Of a DNA stretch of 64,000 bases, positions 46,342 to 54,420 are shown one piece after another. The first letter of the stretch is position 1; each line of letters begins with the position of its first letter. This DNA is from Azospirillum canadense. Its GTDB lineage: Bacteria > Pseudomonadota > Alphaproteobacteria > Azospirillales > Azospirillaceae. Below the pieces are notes generated by a model. The model saw only the letters and a program-made list of their open reading frames with translations. It searched no databases and was not told the DNA's origin. The stretch is taken from contig NZ_JAOQNG010000003.1 in NCBI RefSeq assembly GCF_025961225.1, positions 1 through 64,000 of the forward strand, read 5' to 3'. The position numbers were made by a program, and so were the translations under genes.

Positions 46342-47727
46342 ATGAGCATGGGTGCCTTGGACATCTCCAATCAGGAACTGGCGCTTCTGGTGGACAAAGC
46401 CATGGACCTCGCCAAGAGCTACTGGGGTTCCATCGACGAGCGGCGCTCCTACCCGGTGACCGGAGGCGAGCAGACCACCAAACTCTTCTCACGGCCCTGG
46501 CCTGAAGCCGGGCTCGGCGAGGCCGTCCTGCAAGATTTCGCGACGATCGCCGACCACGCGCGTCCATCCGGGGGCCGGTTCTTCGGCTATGTTTTGGGTT
46601 CGGGAGAGCCCGTGGGAGCGATCGGCGAGCTTCTCGCCGCGGTCCTGAACCAGAACGTCACGTCCTGGCGCTCCGCCCCTGCGGCGACGGCGATCGAGCA
46701 GGCGGTCGTCGGCTGGCTGGCGGACGCGGTGGGCTGTGCGGGCTATCGAGGCAGCCTGTGCGGTGGCGGTTCGACGGCGAACCTGATGGCACTGGCGATG
46801 GCCCGCGAAGCCAAGCTCCCCGCCAACGATACAGGCGCCCGTCCCGGCATCGTCTACGCGTCCGAGCAGGTGCACATGTCTGTTCCAAAGGCCATCGCGC
46901 TGTTGGGCCTCGGCCGAAGCAATCTGCGCCTGATCCCCGTCGATGGCGCGTTGCGGATGCGGACCGACGCGCTCGCGGCGGCCATCGCCGACGATCGGAA
47001 GGCAGGGCAGACGCCCATGGCGATTGTCGGAACCGCCGGCACGGTCAACACCGGCGCGATTGACCCATTGTCGGAGATCGCCGACATCGCAGAACGCGAG
47101 GCTCTATGGCTGCACGTCGATGGCGCCTACGGCGGCCTCGCGGCCCTGGCGGCGCCGGACCAGTTCCGTGGATTGGACCGGGCGGACTCCGTGTCGCTCG
47201 ATGCCCACAAATGGCTGTACCAGGTGTTGGAGTGCGGTTGCCTGCTCTATCGCGATCGGCACGTCGCGCCTGAAACTTTTTCGCACAGCGGCGACTATGT
47301 CCGGACCTTCAATGAGGATCCCACGGAGGGATTCGCGTTTTTCGAGGAGTCGATGGAGCTTTCGCGCCGCTTCCGCGCGTTGAAGCTCTGGCTGTCGCTG
47401 CGCTACCACGGCCGTCGCGCCTTTCGCGATGCCATCGCGCAGGATCTCGGCCACGCCCAACTGCTGGTGCGCGAGCTGCAAGCGCAGCCGGCCCTGGAAG
47501 TGCTGGCGCCGGTTCCGCTCAGCGCGGTCTGCTTCCGCCATCGCGCGAAGGACAATGCCGAGATTCTGCGGGGCGTGATTGGACGCGGCCGTGTCTATCT
47601 ATCGAACGCGATGATCAACGGCCAGTTTGCGTTGCGCGCCTGTTTCGTCAACCATCGCACGACGGACGACGATGTGCGGGCGATCGTCCGCGAAGTCCTT
47701 GCCGCAGCAGAGGAGATCAACGCGTGA
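46342..47727 (+). CDS. Group II pyridoxal-phosphate decarboxylase
   Basis: A 461-residue fold type I PLP enzyme of the aromatic amino acid/glutamate decarboxylase group. It contains GYRGSLCGGGSTANLMALAM (phosphate-binding region), the histidine in ALWLHVDGAYGGLAAL, and the PLP lysine in SVSLDAHKWLYQVLECGCLL. The start at ATG 46342 is chosen because GAAGGGGGC lies just upstream. 15 further codons are open. It probably decarboxylates an aromatic or acidic amino acid to an amine, which the neighbouring flavoenzymes might oxidise. The exact substrate is not evident. Confidence 0.9.
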   Translation: MSMGALDISNQELALLVDKAMDLAKSYWGSIDERRSYPVTGGEQTTKLFSRPWPEAGLGEAVLQDFATIADHARPSGGRFFGYVLGSGEPVGAIGELLAAVLNQNVTSWRSAPAATAIEQAVVGWLADAVGCAGYRGSLCGGGSTANLMALAMAREAKLPANDTGARPGIVYASEQVHMSVPKAIALLGLGRSNLRLIPVDGALRMRTDALAAAIADDRKAGQTPMAIVGTAGTVNTGAIDPLSEIADIAEREALWLHVDGAYGGLAALAAPDQFRGLDRADSVSLDAHKWLYQVLECGCLLYRDRHVAPETFSHSGDYVRTFNEDPTEGFAFFEESMELSRRFRALKLWLSLRYHGRRAFRDAIAQDLGHAQLLVRELQAQPALEVLAPVPLSAVCFRHRAKDNAEILRGVIGRGRVYLSNAMINGQFALRACFVNHRTTDDDVRAIVREVLAAAEEINA

Positions 47728-47883
47728 ATGACTGCGGGCGCGACACGTGGGCCGGAATCCTGAGGGCGGTGTAACGGAGCACGTTGTGGCCATTGCCATC
47801 GGCCTTCGGAGCAGCGGCTTTCCCCAATCGGTCGCCAAAACCGGCCGAAAGCGGTGTGGTAAAAGGGGAGGACCGGTAGAGCC

Positions 47884-48138
47884 TCATGGCTCGTTACGGC
47901 CGTGCGCCGCGCGAAACCAATGCTCCGCGTACTGGCGGCAGGTTTCGGCTTCGACGGAATCGCCGGCCCGCTCGGCATCGCTGGCGCGGGCCAGCCATTG
48001 CGCGTGCTTTTGCTCGGCCGAACCGTTCACCTTTGGACGCGCTCGCGCCGCAGTTCCCTGTGCGGCTTGCTGCTGGGCCGCTTTGCCGAACCGCGGCAGC
48101 CGACGGGCTCGACCGCTCGCCGGATGGTCAAAAGGCAT
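47884..48138 (-). CDS. Small protein with DUF4167-like C-terminus
   Basis: An 84-residue basic protein. The second half (EQKHAQWLARASDAERAGDS, then VEAETCRQYAEHWFRAAHG) resembles the conserved helix of DUF4167, where an RNYERYLxLAxxxxxxGDxVxAENxxQHAEHYFR pattern is common. The N-terminal part is arginine/alanine-rich and disordered, as in that family. GAGG precedes ATG 48138. DUF4167 proteins are alphaproteobacterial and of unknown function. This one is shorter than typical. Confidence 0.6.
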   Translation of the reverse strand: MPFDHPASGRARRLPRFGKAAQQQAAQGTAARARPKVNGSAEQKHAQWLARASDAERAGDSVEAETCRQYAEHWFRAAHGRNEP

Positions 48139-48199
48139 GAACGTAAATCCTCGGATGGTGAGTGGGCTGCGATGGGGGCGATGCCTCCTTCCCGAACGC

Positions 48200-48532
48200 C
48201 TAATCCTGGCGCTCTTGCGTCACGCCGGAGAAGGCCCTAAATGCGTCGGCCACATCATTCATAACCTGCGGGAAGAACGCAACCCGACCGACAAGCGGGC
48301 CCTCGGTGATTCGCGTGGGCCGAGGGAGAGCGCGGGGCAGGGGCGGCGGTTTGCCACGGTCCTGTTCCTCCGCGCGCGGCGGCTCGTAGAAGTGGAGCGC
48401 GAGTTGCCCATCAGGTTCGGCGGCATAGGGAATGCCGGGCACGGTCCGGCGCTCCGCGCCCGGAAGAACATACTGGTCGCCTTGGGCGGTCCGTTCCGTC
48501 AGCGGCATCCAAAACACCCGGTTACCGGTCAC
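48200..48532 (-). CDS. Hypothetical protein
   Basis: A 110-codon frame beginning at GTG (VTGNRVFWMPLTERTAQGDQ). The middle is proline-rich (GKPPPLPRALPRPTRITEGP) and the C-terminus helical (FPQVMNDVADAFRAF). It could be real because its composition is protein-like, but no family is recognised and no ribosome site is clear. Confidence 0.4.
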   Translation of the reverse strand: MTGNRVFWMPLTERTAQGDQYVLPGAERRTVPGIPYAAEPDGQLALHFYEPPRAEEQDRGKPPPLPRALPRPTRITEGPLVGRVAFFPQVMNDVADAFRAFSGVTQERQD

Positions 48533-48569
48533 GGTCAGGCTTATCCTATCAGGTTTCCGCCGATCCGCG

Positions 48570-48683
48570 TCAGAAAAAGCGGATCAGCGCGCCCGCTGCG
48601 ACGCCCCGAAACGCCCATTCCAGAGGACCGTAACGGTACCTCAGCGTCCAACGGCCATAGATCGCCCGCCCACGCTTCTCCAT
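48570..48683 (-). CDS. Very short frame resembling a DUF418 C-terminus
   Basis: A 37-codon frame from ATG 48683 reads GRAIYGRWTLRYRYGPLEWA, then FRGVAAGALIRFF and stop. The RYGPLEW string resembles the C-terminal end of DUF418 membrane proteins, so this may be a remnant or a tiny membrane peptide. A different frame on the same strand (48541-48723) overlaps it and starts at an ATGA junction with the upstream gene. I cannot decide between them. Confidence 0.25.
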   Translation of the reverse strand: MEKRGRAIYGRWTLRYRYGPLEWAFRGVAAGALIRFF

Positions 48684-48719
48684 GGACCGACACGGCTGTT
48701 CCGAAGACCCCGCGGTCGA

Positions 48720-49199
48720 TCATCCCACGCTAATGCCGGCAAATTCCAGCTGACGCGCAACCTTGGACAGCCGATGGCCATCGGTGGGTTCCTCGCTCAA
48801 CAGGAAGGGGCCGAAATCGGCGTCCGCCGTGCGACCAATCAGCACCACGTCGGTTGGCAACACGATCACGTCCCAGGAGACCTCCCCAGCCTCCCGGCTG
48901 GCGGTGATGGGATCGATGCCGCTGGCGCTGTGCGCCGCCATCCGAACGAACATCACCATGCCCGCGGCGTCCTGCATCGCGCGCCGGTAAGACGGATGCT
49001 GCGTGATGGCAACCTCGCCCATCGCGGCGGGCACGGCGAGGGTGGCCACCATCTTGGGCCCATACAGCGTGTCGCGGATGCCTCCCTCGATGATGACGGC
49101 CGGGGCGCCGATGTCGCGCATGAGCGCCCGGCAGTTCGCCAGAATCGGCGTCCAGAGCGGGGGCGGGGCGGGCAGGGGGACCGGAGTAACCATGGGCAT
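48720..49199 (-). CDS. Conserved-looking protein of unknown function
   Basis: A 159-residue protein with mixed α/β composition. It has a proline-rich start (PMVTPVPLPAPPPLWTPILA), then RDIGAPAVIIEGGIRDTLYG, GEVAITQHPSYRRAMQDAAG and VSWDVIVLPTDVVLIGRTAD. There is no signal peptide or membrane helix. The codon use and even composition support a real gene. I do not recognise a family. Confidence 0.55.
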   Translation of the reverse strand: MPMVTPVPLPAPPPLWTPILANCRALMRDIGAPAVIIEGGIRDTLYGPKMVATLAVPAAMGEVAITQHPSYRRAMQDAAGMVMFVRMAAHSASGIDPITASREAGEVSWDVIVLPTDVVLIGRTADADFGPFLLSEEPTDGHRLSKVARQLEFAGISVG

Positions 49200-49289
49200 C
49201 GGTTGTCGATAGGACCGGCTCTCTGAGGATCGACGCTCACCCCGAGCGAGGACGCACAGAAGCGCGCATTTCCGAGGGGACAGGGGCGA

Positions 49290-49448
49290 TCACTGATAAC
49301 CGCCGTTCTCCGCGCGCTCCTGAGCAGCCTCCTCCTGGGCTTTTACCAGCTCGTCCTTCGTCCCTGGCGGCGGGGCGTCGGGCTTGTTGGTCGCACCGTC
49401 GCTTCTCGCGTGGTCCGGTTTTGCGTCGGTGTTGCGGTTTTCGTCCAT
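49290..49448 (-). CDS. Small hydrophilic protein
   Basis: A 52-residue, highly charged and probably disordered protein (MDENRNTDAKPDHARSDGAT, ending AQEEAAQERAENGGYQ). GAGG lies about 7 nt before ATG 49448. Similar small acidic proteins are common in Azospirillum-type genomes. Function unknown. Confidence 0.5.
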   Translation of the reverse strand: MDENRNTDAKPDHARSDGATNKPDAPPPGTKDELVKAQEEAAQERAENGGYQ

Positions 49449-49680
49449 CGCGTCATCCTCGCTCGTGGGACGGGCCGATGCAGCCCGCCAATGGCTCTCC
49501 AACACGCGTGCGCGCCGGCCGTCCCGTCGTGGTGAACGCTCCCCGTGCTGGTGGAGATGGCATCTGCTGGTGTCCCTGTCCCGAAAATCGATGGTGGGCA
49601 ACCAATCCTCTCGGGCTCCTTCTCTTCCCTGAACCGGCACGCTACATCTCAGCGCCGCTTTGGACCTCTCGTGAGCGACG

Positions 49681-50013
49681 ATGACCGACACCCCCGAGTT
49701 TCTGCCCAAGGAGCGCGACCTGATCCGGCGCGAGTTCATGCTCCGGCTCAGCAGCGCCCGGTCCCTCCACGACGGCGTCCTCGTGAAACGCTGGGCAACC
49801 GGTCCGCACAAAGGCCAGCCCAAGCCGGCCGCGGCGGTGCAGAGCATGATTGAGCGTGGACTGTTGTCCCTGGTGGACGACGGCGCGCACTGGCTCAAGG
49901 CGACCTTCACGCCGGCGGGCATCAAGGCGCTGCGCCGCATGGCCGCGGACCAGCGGGCGCTGCCGCCCAGCCAGTACCAGCAGCTGCTCGACGAGCTCGC
50001 CGGCCTGCCGTGA
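49681..50013 (+). CDS. Hypothetical protein, possible winged-helix-like
   Basis: A 110-residue basic protein. PKERDLIRREFMLRLSSARS is followed by PAAAVQSMIERGLLSLVDDG and ATFTPAGIKALRRMAADQRA. The pattern of a helix pair followed by a short strand pair (LLSLVDDGAHWLKATFT) resembles a winged helix, but this is only a fold guess. It is followed 11 bp later by another small gene on the same strand. Confidence 0.55.
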   Translation: MTDTPEFLPKERDLIRREFMLRLSSARSLHDGVLVKRWATGPHKGQPKPAAAVQSMIERGLLSLVDDGAHWLKATFTPAGIKALRRMAADQRALPPSQYQQLLDELAGLP

Positions 50014-50024
50014 GGGGAGGGGAG

Positions 50025-50216
50025 ATGGTACGCGCTTCGGTTCAGGTCGGGGACCGCTTCACCCGGGCGGCTGGATCGCCCAAGGTCTCCGTCGTCACCG
50101 CCCTCATCGACAAGCCGGGCCATCTCCCACATGCCCGCCTGCTTCTGGAGACCGGCATGCCTAGTGGTGCGGGCCAGACGGATGTTGTCCTTTGTAGTAG
50201 ATGGCTGAGGAGATGA
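50025..50216 (+). CDS. Small β-rich hypothetical protein
   Basis: A 63-residue protein, VQVGDRFTRAAGSPKVSVVT, then ALIDKPGHLPHARLLLETGM. The strong ribosome site GGGGAGGGGAG lies directly before ATG 50025. The VGDRFTR...HARLL pattern occurs in small alphaproteobacterial proteins of unknown function, which often end in a short tail. It is probably co-transcribed with the gene at 49681. Confidence 0.5.
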   Translation: MVRASVQVGDRFTRAAGSPKVSVVTALIDKPGHLPHARLLLETGMPSGAGQTDVVLCSRWLRR

Positions 50217-50300
50217 TGAGCTTCCATGTCCCGGTCGGTCTCCGACATTCAACCGGTGGGACTCATTTGAGCCAATGTACCATATTGATGTGAAAAGCTT

Positions 50301-50338
50301 TATCCCGCAAATGCCAAGCTTCCTGATTCTGCGGGATA
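50301..50338. repeat. Inverted repeat in the gap before the SRAP gene
   Basis: TATCCCGCA (50301-50309) pairs with TGCGGGATA (50330-50338) across a 20-nt loop. The surrounding 340-bp gap (50217-50563) is less GC-rich than its surroundings and holds no gene. It could be a regulator site or a weak terminator for the two small genes upstream. Confidence 0.5.
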
Positions 50339-50563
50339 ACCCCGTGTTAGTTGTTTCCCCATGTCAAATCCCCTAACCTTCGATGGCCGAGCCACGGCGT
50401 TCGACGAGGTATAAACGATAAGCTCCGTCTGGCCCGCACCACGAACGACGAACTCCTCGTCAACGTCGATGCTCTGGGCGACCGCAAGCATTGGCGCCCA
50501 GTCCCGTGAGCTGCCTCTGCCACACGCGTTGACACCCCTCGGGTCCGCGCCCACAATCGGCCC

Positions 50564-51265
50564 ATGTGCGGACGCTTTGCTCTTCATTCGCCAGCCAGCC
50601 TCTTGGTTGACCGCTTCGCTGCCACGGTCCACGGCGATGCTCCGGAGCCGCGGTACAACGCCGCGCCGATGCAGAACTTGCCGGTCGTTCGGTTCAACCC
50701 CGATACCAGAGAGCGGCGGCTCAGCCCGTTGCGGTGGGGCTTGGTCCCGGTGTGGTCGAAGGACCCGTCCGGCGCGGCCAAGATGATCAACGCACGGGCC
50801 GAGGGCGTGGCCGAACGGCCGGCGTTCCGCTCCGCCTTCAAGAAGCGCCGGTGCCTGGTGCCGTTCGACGCCTACTATGAGTGGCGCAAGGTTGACGGGG
50901 CGAAGATCCCGCACGCCATTGCCACGGACAGCAACGGGCCGGACGCCTTCGCCGGGCTCTGGGAGGGGTGGAAGGATCCGGCCAACGGGGAGTGGCTGCA
51001 CACCTTCACCATCATCACCACCGAGGCCAACGACGCGACCCGCGCCATCCACGACCGCATGCCGGTGATCCTGCCGCCCGCCCGCTGGAGCGCCTGGCTG
51101 GGCGAGGAGGAGGCCAGCCCTGGCGAGTTGCAGGCGATGCTGGTCCCGTACCCGAGTGCACACATGCGGGTCTGGCGGGTCAGCAAGGACGTCGGCTCGG
51201 TCAAGAACGACCGCCCCGACCTGATTGACGCCGTGGACAGCGGGCCCGCCATCAATCCGGCGTGA
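50564..51265 (+). CDS. SOS response-associated peptidase (SRAP/YedK-like)
   Basis: A 233-residue member of the HMCES/YedK family, which forms a covalent bond with abasic sites in single-stranded DNA through Cys2. The catalytic Cys follows the start methionine (MCGRFALHSP). The asparagine is in MINARAEGVAERPAFR. The usual GFYEW motif is DAYYEW, and the histidine is in AIHDRMPVILPPARW. The length is normal. TTGACA at about 50530 may be part of its promoter. This is a DNA-repair gene and appears intact. Confidence 0.92.
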   Translation: MCGRFALHSPASLLVDRFAATVHGDAPEPRYNAAPMQNLPVVRFNPDTRERRLSPLRWGLVPVWSKDPSGAAKMINARAEGVAERPAFRSAFKKRRCLVPFDAYYEWRKVDGAKIPHAIATDSNGPDAFAGLWEGWKDPANGEWLHTFTIITTEANDATRAIHDRMPVILPPARWSAWLGEEEASPGELQAMLVPYPSAHMRVWRVSKDVGSVKNDRPDLIDAVDSGPAINPA

Positions 51266-52265
51266 GACCGCCACGGCGCGCTCGGGCCGTTGCCAATGCG
51301 CCGTCGCGTGCTCATTTTGCTGAGGACTCAGCAATTCTGAAAGGCATTCCATGGCGCGGCGGCGGATCGTCCGGCGCGACGAGGCGGCGGAGGTGCTCGA
51401 CGAGGCCCGCCGCATTCTGAGAAGCTGTTTGCAGCGGGCATGCCCCAGCCGATGCTGACCGGGATGCTACTTTGAGCTGAAGAGGGAGGTTGCGCGGCGG
51501 GCGCGGTCTGATAAGGCTGAGGCTGTCGCCAACAGCCATCAGGCACCAGTCTATGGGCACTGCCGTTCATCCCGCAAGCACCGCGGCGGCGTCTTGGGAC
51601 GCGTTCCCCGACGTGGACGCGTTCGTGGACGAGGTGCTGGCCGAGTTGACGGCCATGACGACGGACGGCACGCGACCGACACGCCCCAGCCCCCGGGCGC
51701 CACTCACCGGAGCCGCGTTGCGCAAGGCGATCATGGCAATCTGGTGCGTCTGCTTTTGCGGCATGCAATGGCGCGCCATCGGCCAGCTCTCGGGCATCCC
51801 CTTCGGCACGCTCTTCGCCCTGTTTGCCCGCTGGACGCGCCTTGGGCTGTGGCGCCGCTTGCTCGACCGGCTGCGCCGGACCTGGCGTGTGGCGTGCGGC
51901 GACACGCCCGAGCCGAGCACCGTCGTGATCGACAGCCGGACCTGCCGCTCGGCCCCAAGCTGCTTCGCGCGGGGCGTCGACGGCGGCAAGAAGATCCGTG
52001 GGGTGAAGGTCCATATCGCGGTCGAGAAATATGGCCTCCCGCTGGCGGTTGATGCCTCCCCGGCCAATGTACACGATACCAAGGGCATCGTGCCGGTGCT
52101 GCGCCAGCTCGTCGGGAAAGGCTTCCAAGGACCAGCCATTGGCGATCTCGGCTATCGCGGCAAGCGCCTGGCCAAGGCCGGCGAAGACCTCGGCATCACC
52201 ATCCAGCCGATCGCGCGAGGCCGCGACGGCGTGTTCATCCCGACCGAGATTGCCTGGGTGGTGGA

Positions 52266-53867
52266 AGTAGTCTTTACGCAATTGACAAAACCGGACGTGC
52301 TCGCTTTCCGTGCTGGTGGGCAGCACGTAGCGGATCTCAACATCAGCATCGGTAACGACGACACGGTCGATGAGCAGCAATACGAGTTGCCGACGCTGCT
52401 CGAAGGTCGCGGCGGCAAGCCCGTGCTGGACACGCGTGCGGAACGCCTCCAGTGACGCTGCCACGCCGGCCAGATGCTGCTGGCGCGCGGCATCATTGCG
52501 CAGCAGCTCCTCCTGGCTAGCCAGGGCCTGTATCTGCTGCTCCCGGTCACGCCGGCGTCGCTCATACTCATCGAGCGGAATGACCGCCCGTAGATAGGCG
52601 TCGGTGAGCCGCTCGAGCTGCTGGCCGAGGTGGGCCTGGGCGCGGTGCAGCGTCTCGCGACGCGCGAGCAATTCCTGCGGCAGCCACGCCCCGCCATGGG
52701 CGCGTGCCACCGCGGCGGCGAGCGGTTCCGGTTCCCTCAGCAAGGCGCAGAGATCGTTCCAGACCACCTCGTCGAGCTGGTCAGCCGGGATAGAGCGAGC
52801 GGGGCAGCATGCCGCGCGGGACGCGCTGCTCCTTCGCCCCTTCCCGGTGCACAAATAGTAGGAGGTCCGGCCATTGGCCACCCGCGCCGTGCAGGCCATG
52901 CCGCAGCACCCGCAGCTCACCAGCACGCGCAAGAGGTACGGGTGGGCGGTGTTGTTCCGCCGCGCGAAGGAGCGGTTGGTGGCCAGCTTCGCCTGGACCT
53001 CGTCGAAGTGCGCTTGGCTGACCACGGCGGGGACCGGTCCGACCGGGATCCAGGTGTCGGCGGGTTGCGGCACCGCCGTGTCGTGTGACCGGCCGATGGG
53101 GTGCGTCGCCGAGCGCCGGTGCGTGGGTGGGCGGCAGCGCGTGCGTTGCGCATAAACCTGCCCGGTGTAAGTCGGGTTGCACAAAATCCCCCGGATCGTC
53201 GGGCCGGACCAGCACGGTTTGCCCGAGGGGGTGGGTACGCCGCGCGCATCGAGATGGCGGGCGAGGTCCATCAGCGAGGTGCCCGGCTCGCGGTATAGGG
53301 CAAACAGCTCGGCCACGACGGCGGCCTCGGCCGGCTCGAGGGTAACACCACGCGGGTCGCGCGGCCGGTCCGGGTGCAGGCGATAGCCGTAGGGCGGATA
53401 CGTCCATGGCAGCAGCAGACCGGCGCGCAGCTTGGCCAGCCGGCCGCGGCGCATGCGTTCGGCAATCAGCGTCCGCTCGTACTCCGCCACCGCCCCGCGG
53501 ATCTGCAGCAGCAGATGGTCATGAGGGTCATCGCTCATCGGCCGGTCCAGAAACTCGGCGATGCAGCCAAACCGGGCCCATTCCTCCAGCAACACCATCT
53601 GGTGCACGTCGTTGCGCGCCAGACGGTCCGGCGCGGTGACGAGCACGCGGTCACACTCGCGGCTCTTCACGGCGTCACGCAGGCGGTCGAGCCCCGGGCG
53701 CGCCAACGTGGCGCCGCTGTAGCCATCGTCGCGGAAGACATGGCCCGCACCCAGCCTTCGGCCGTGTGTGCGTGCACATGCGCGGTCAGGCGCTCGAATT
53801 GCTGCTCAATGGTCTGGTGGTCGACTTGGTGGCTGGTCGAGACGCGACCATAGATCGCTACGCGCAT
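52266..53867 (-). pseudogene. Large serine recombinase, one frameshift, no stop codon within the unit
   Basis: Starts MRVAIYGRVSTSHQVDHQTI with the catalytic serine in GRVSTSHQ. A frameshift near 53745 joins it to GHVFRDDGYSGATLARPGLD in the next frame. The rest is continuous: resolvase domain (VLVTAPDRLARNDVHQMVLL), recombinase domain (TIRGILCNPTYTGQVYAQRT), zinc ribbon (VSCGCCGMACTARVANGRTS), coiled coil, then LLIDRVVVTDADVEIRYVLP and EHVRFCQLRKDYF. The last codons run through the unit's end into the IS5 transposase without a stop. Such recombinases insert DNA at short cores. The frameshift would inactivate it unless it is a sequencing error. Confidence 0.88.
52268..52288. repeat. Left terminal inverted repeat of the recombinase unit
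   Basis: TAGTCTTTACGCAATTGACA, plus one further A. It pairs imperfectly with 54150-54170 (TGGTCTAATCACAAATGACA plus A, read inward). It lies 2 nt from the GA core and contains the last codons of the recombinase gene on the minus strand. Confidence 0.75.
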
Positions 53868-54112
53868 GACACACCTCCGGCCGGATCGGGGGCGCCCACG
53901 TCGGGGTTGGCGCCGGTGCGGTCATCGCCCACTGCAGAAGGAGTTGATCGGCCCGGTCCCAACGCTGCTGACTGGTTGGCGTCGACACACCGGTGCGCCG
54001 AACGCGCCAAGGACACCGCTTTTGCCGCCGCATCCTTCCCTCCTTGGTGAGTGACCTCACCGCAGAGGTAGGACACAACCGCCTCCCACCCGCCGCCCCG
54101 CACGTGTGACAA
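53858..54112 (-). CDS. Possible small protein upstream of the recombinase
   Basis: An 84-codon frame that ends 10 nt inside the recombinase gene (the stop overlaps the start region), as in a coupled pair. It reads SYLCGEVTHQGGKDAAAKAV, then SLARSAHRCVDANQSAALGP. No family is recognised, and another frame (54078 down to 53806, MRRQKRCPWRVRRTGVSTPT) overlaps it. Either might be an accessory protein of the unit; neither is certain. Confidence 0.35.
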   Translation of the reverse strand: MSHVRGGGWEAVVSYLCGEVTHQGGKDAAAKAVSLARSAHRCVDANQSAALGPGRSTPSAVGDDRTGANPDVGAPDPAGGVSCA

Positions 54113-54149
54113 GCTCAGCTGAAGATGCCCTGTGCGCGTCAGGCAGAAC

Positions 54150-54170
54150 TTGTCATTTGTGATTAGACCA
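54150..54170. repeat. Right terminal inverted repeat of the recombinase unit
   Basis: The mate of 52268-52288. It ends 2 nt before the GA at 54173-54174, the same spacing as on the left, which supports these as recombination half-sites. Confidence 0.75.
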
Positions 54171-54420
54171 TTGAGCGCTCGCTATCTTGGCTCTCCCGCT
54201 ATCGACGGTTGAACGTCATTTTCGAGCGCACCAAGGCCCATCTCATCGGCTTCGTCGAGATCGCCTTCGTCTCGATCCTCTCACGCCGCCTCAAACGGCT
54301 CGCTGCCGAGACCGTCAACGCATGACGTCTACAAACATGCTCTCAGATCTGGGGTCCATCTCAGCCTCCTTGCTCCAGCGGAAGGTGGTGCCAATCCCCC
54401 ATCCACGTACCACGCTGGCG

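Larger units (their letters stand above)
52266..54172 (-). mobile_element. Serine-recombinase mobile unit with terminal inverted repeats
   Basis: A 1907-bp unit lies between two GA dinucleotides (52264-52265 and 54173-54174). One GA is the duplicated target or crossover core. Imperfect 21-bp inverted repeats begin exactly 2 nt inside each core (52268-52288 and 54150-54170; 15 of 21 bases match, ending ...TGACAA). The unit encodes a large serine recombinase whose 3' end lies inside the left repeat, plus a possible short upstream frame. The precise restoration of the host reading frame shows these are the true ends. Confidence 0.85.
51553..54325 (+). pseudogene. IS5-family transposase, interrupted by the recombinase unit
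   Basis: The upstream part (51553-52265) contains KAIMAIWCVCFCGMQWRAIG, RTWRVACGDTPEPSTVVIDS (first D), LAVDASPANVHDTKGIVPVL and IGDLGYRGKRLAKAGEDLGI (second D), ending WVVE. The downstream part (54175-54325) reads RSLSWLSRYRRLNVIFERTK, then AHLIGFVEIAFVSILSRRLK and stop. Joining GA at 52264-52265 to G at 54175 gives a GAG codon and an uninterrupted 287-residue protein with the expected WVVERS junction. The transposase was intact before the insertion. Confidence 0.92.
51421..54342 (+). mobile_element. IS5-family insertion sequence carrying a recombinase insertion
   Basis: The left end GAAGCTGTTTGCAG and the right end, read inward, GAGCATGTTTGTAG match each other and the end of the truncated copy at 7491. 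Without the recombinase unit (52266-54172 plus one GA) the element is about 1.0 kb, a normal IS5 size. The 3-mers outside differ (TGA left, TCA right), so no clean target duplication is seen. It interrupts a frame that begins MARRRIVRRDEAAEVLDEAR at 51351. Confidence 0.85.
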
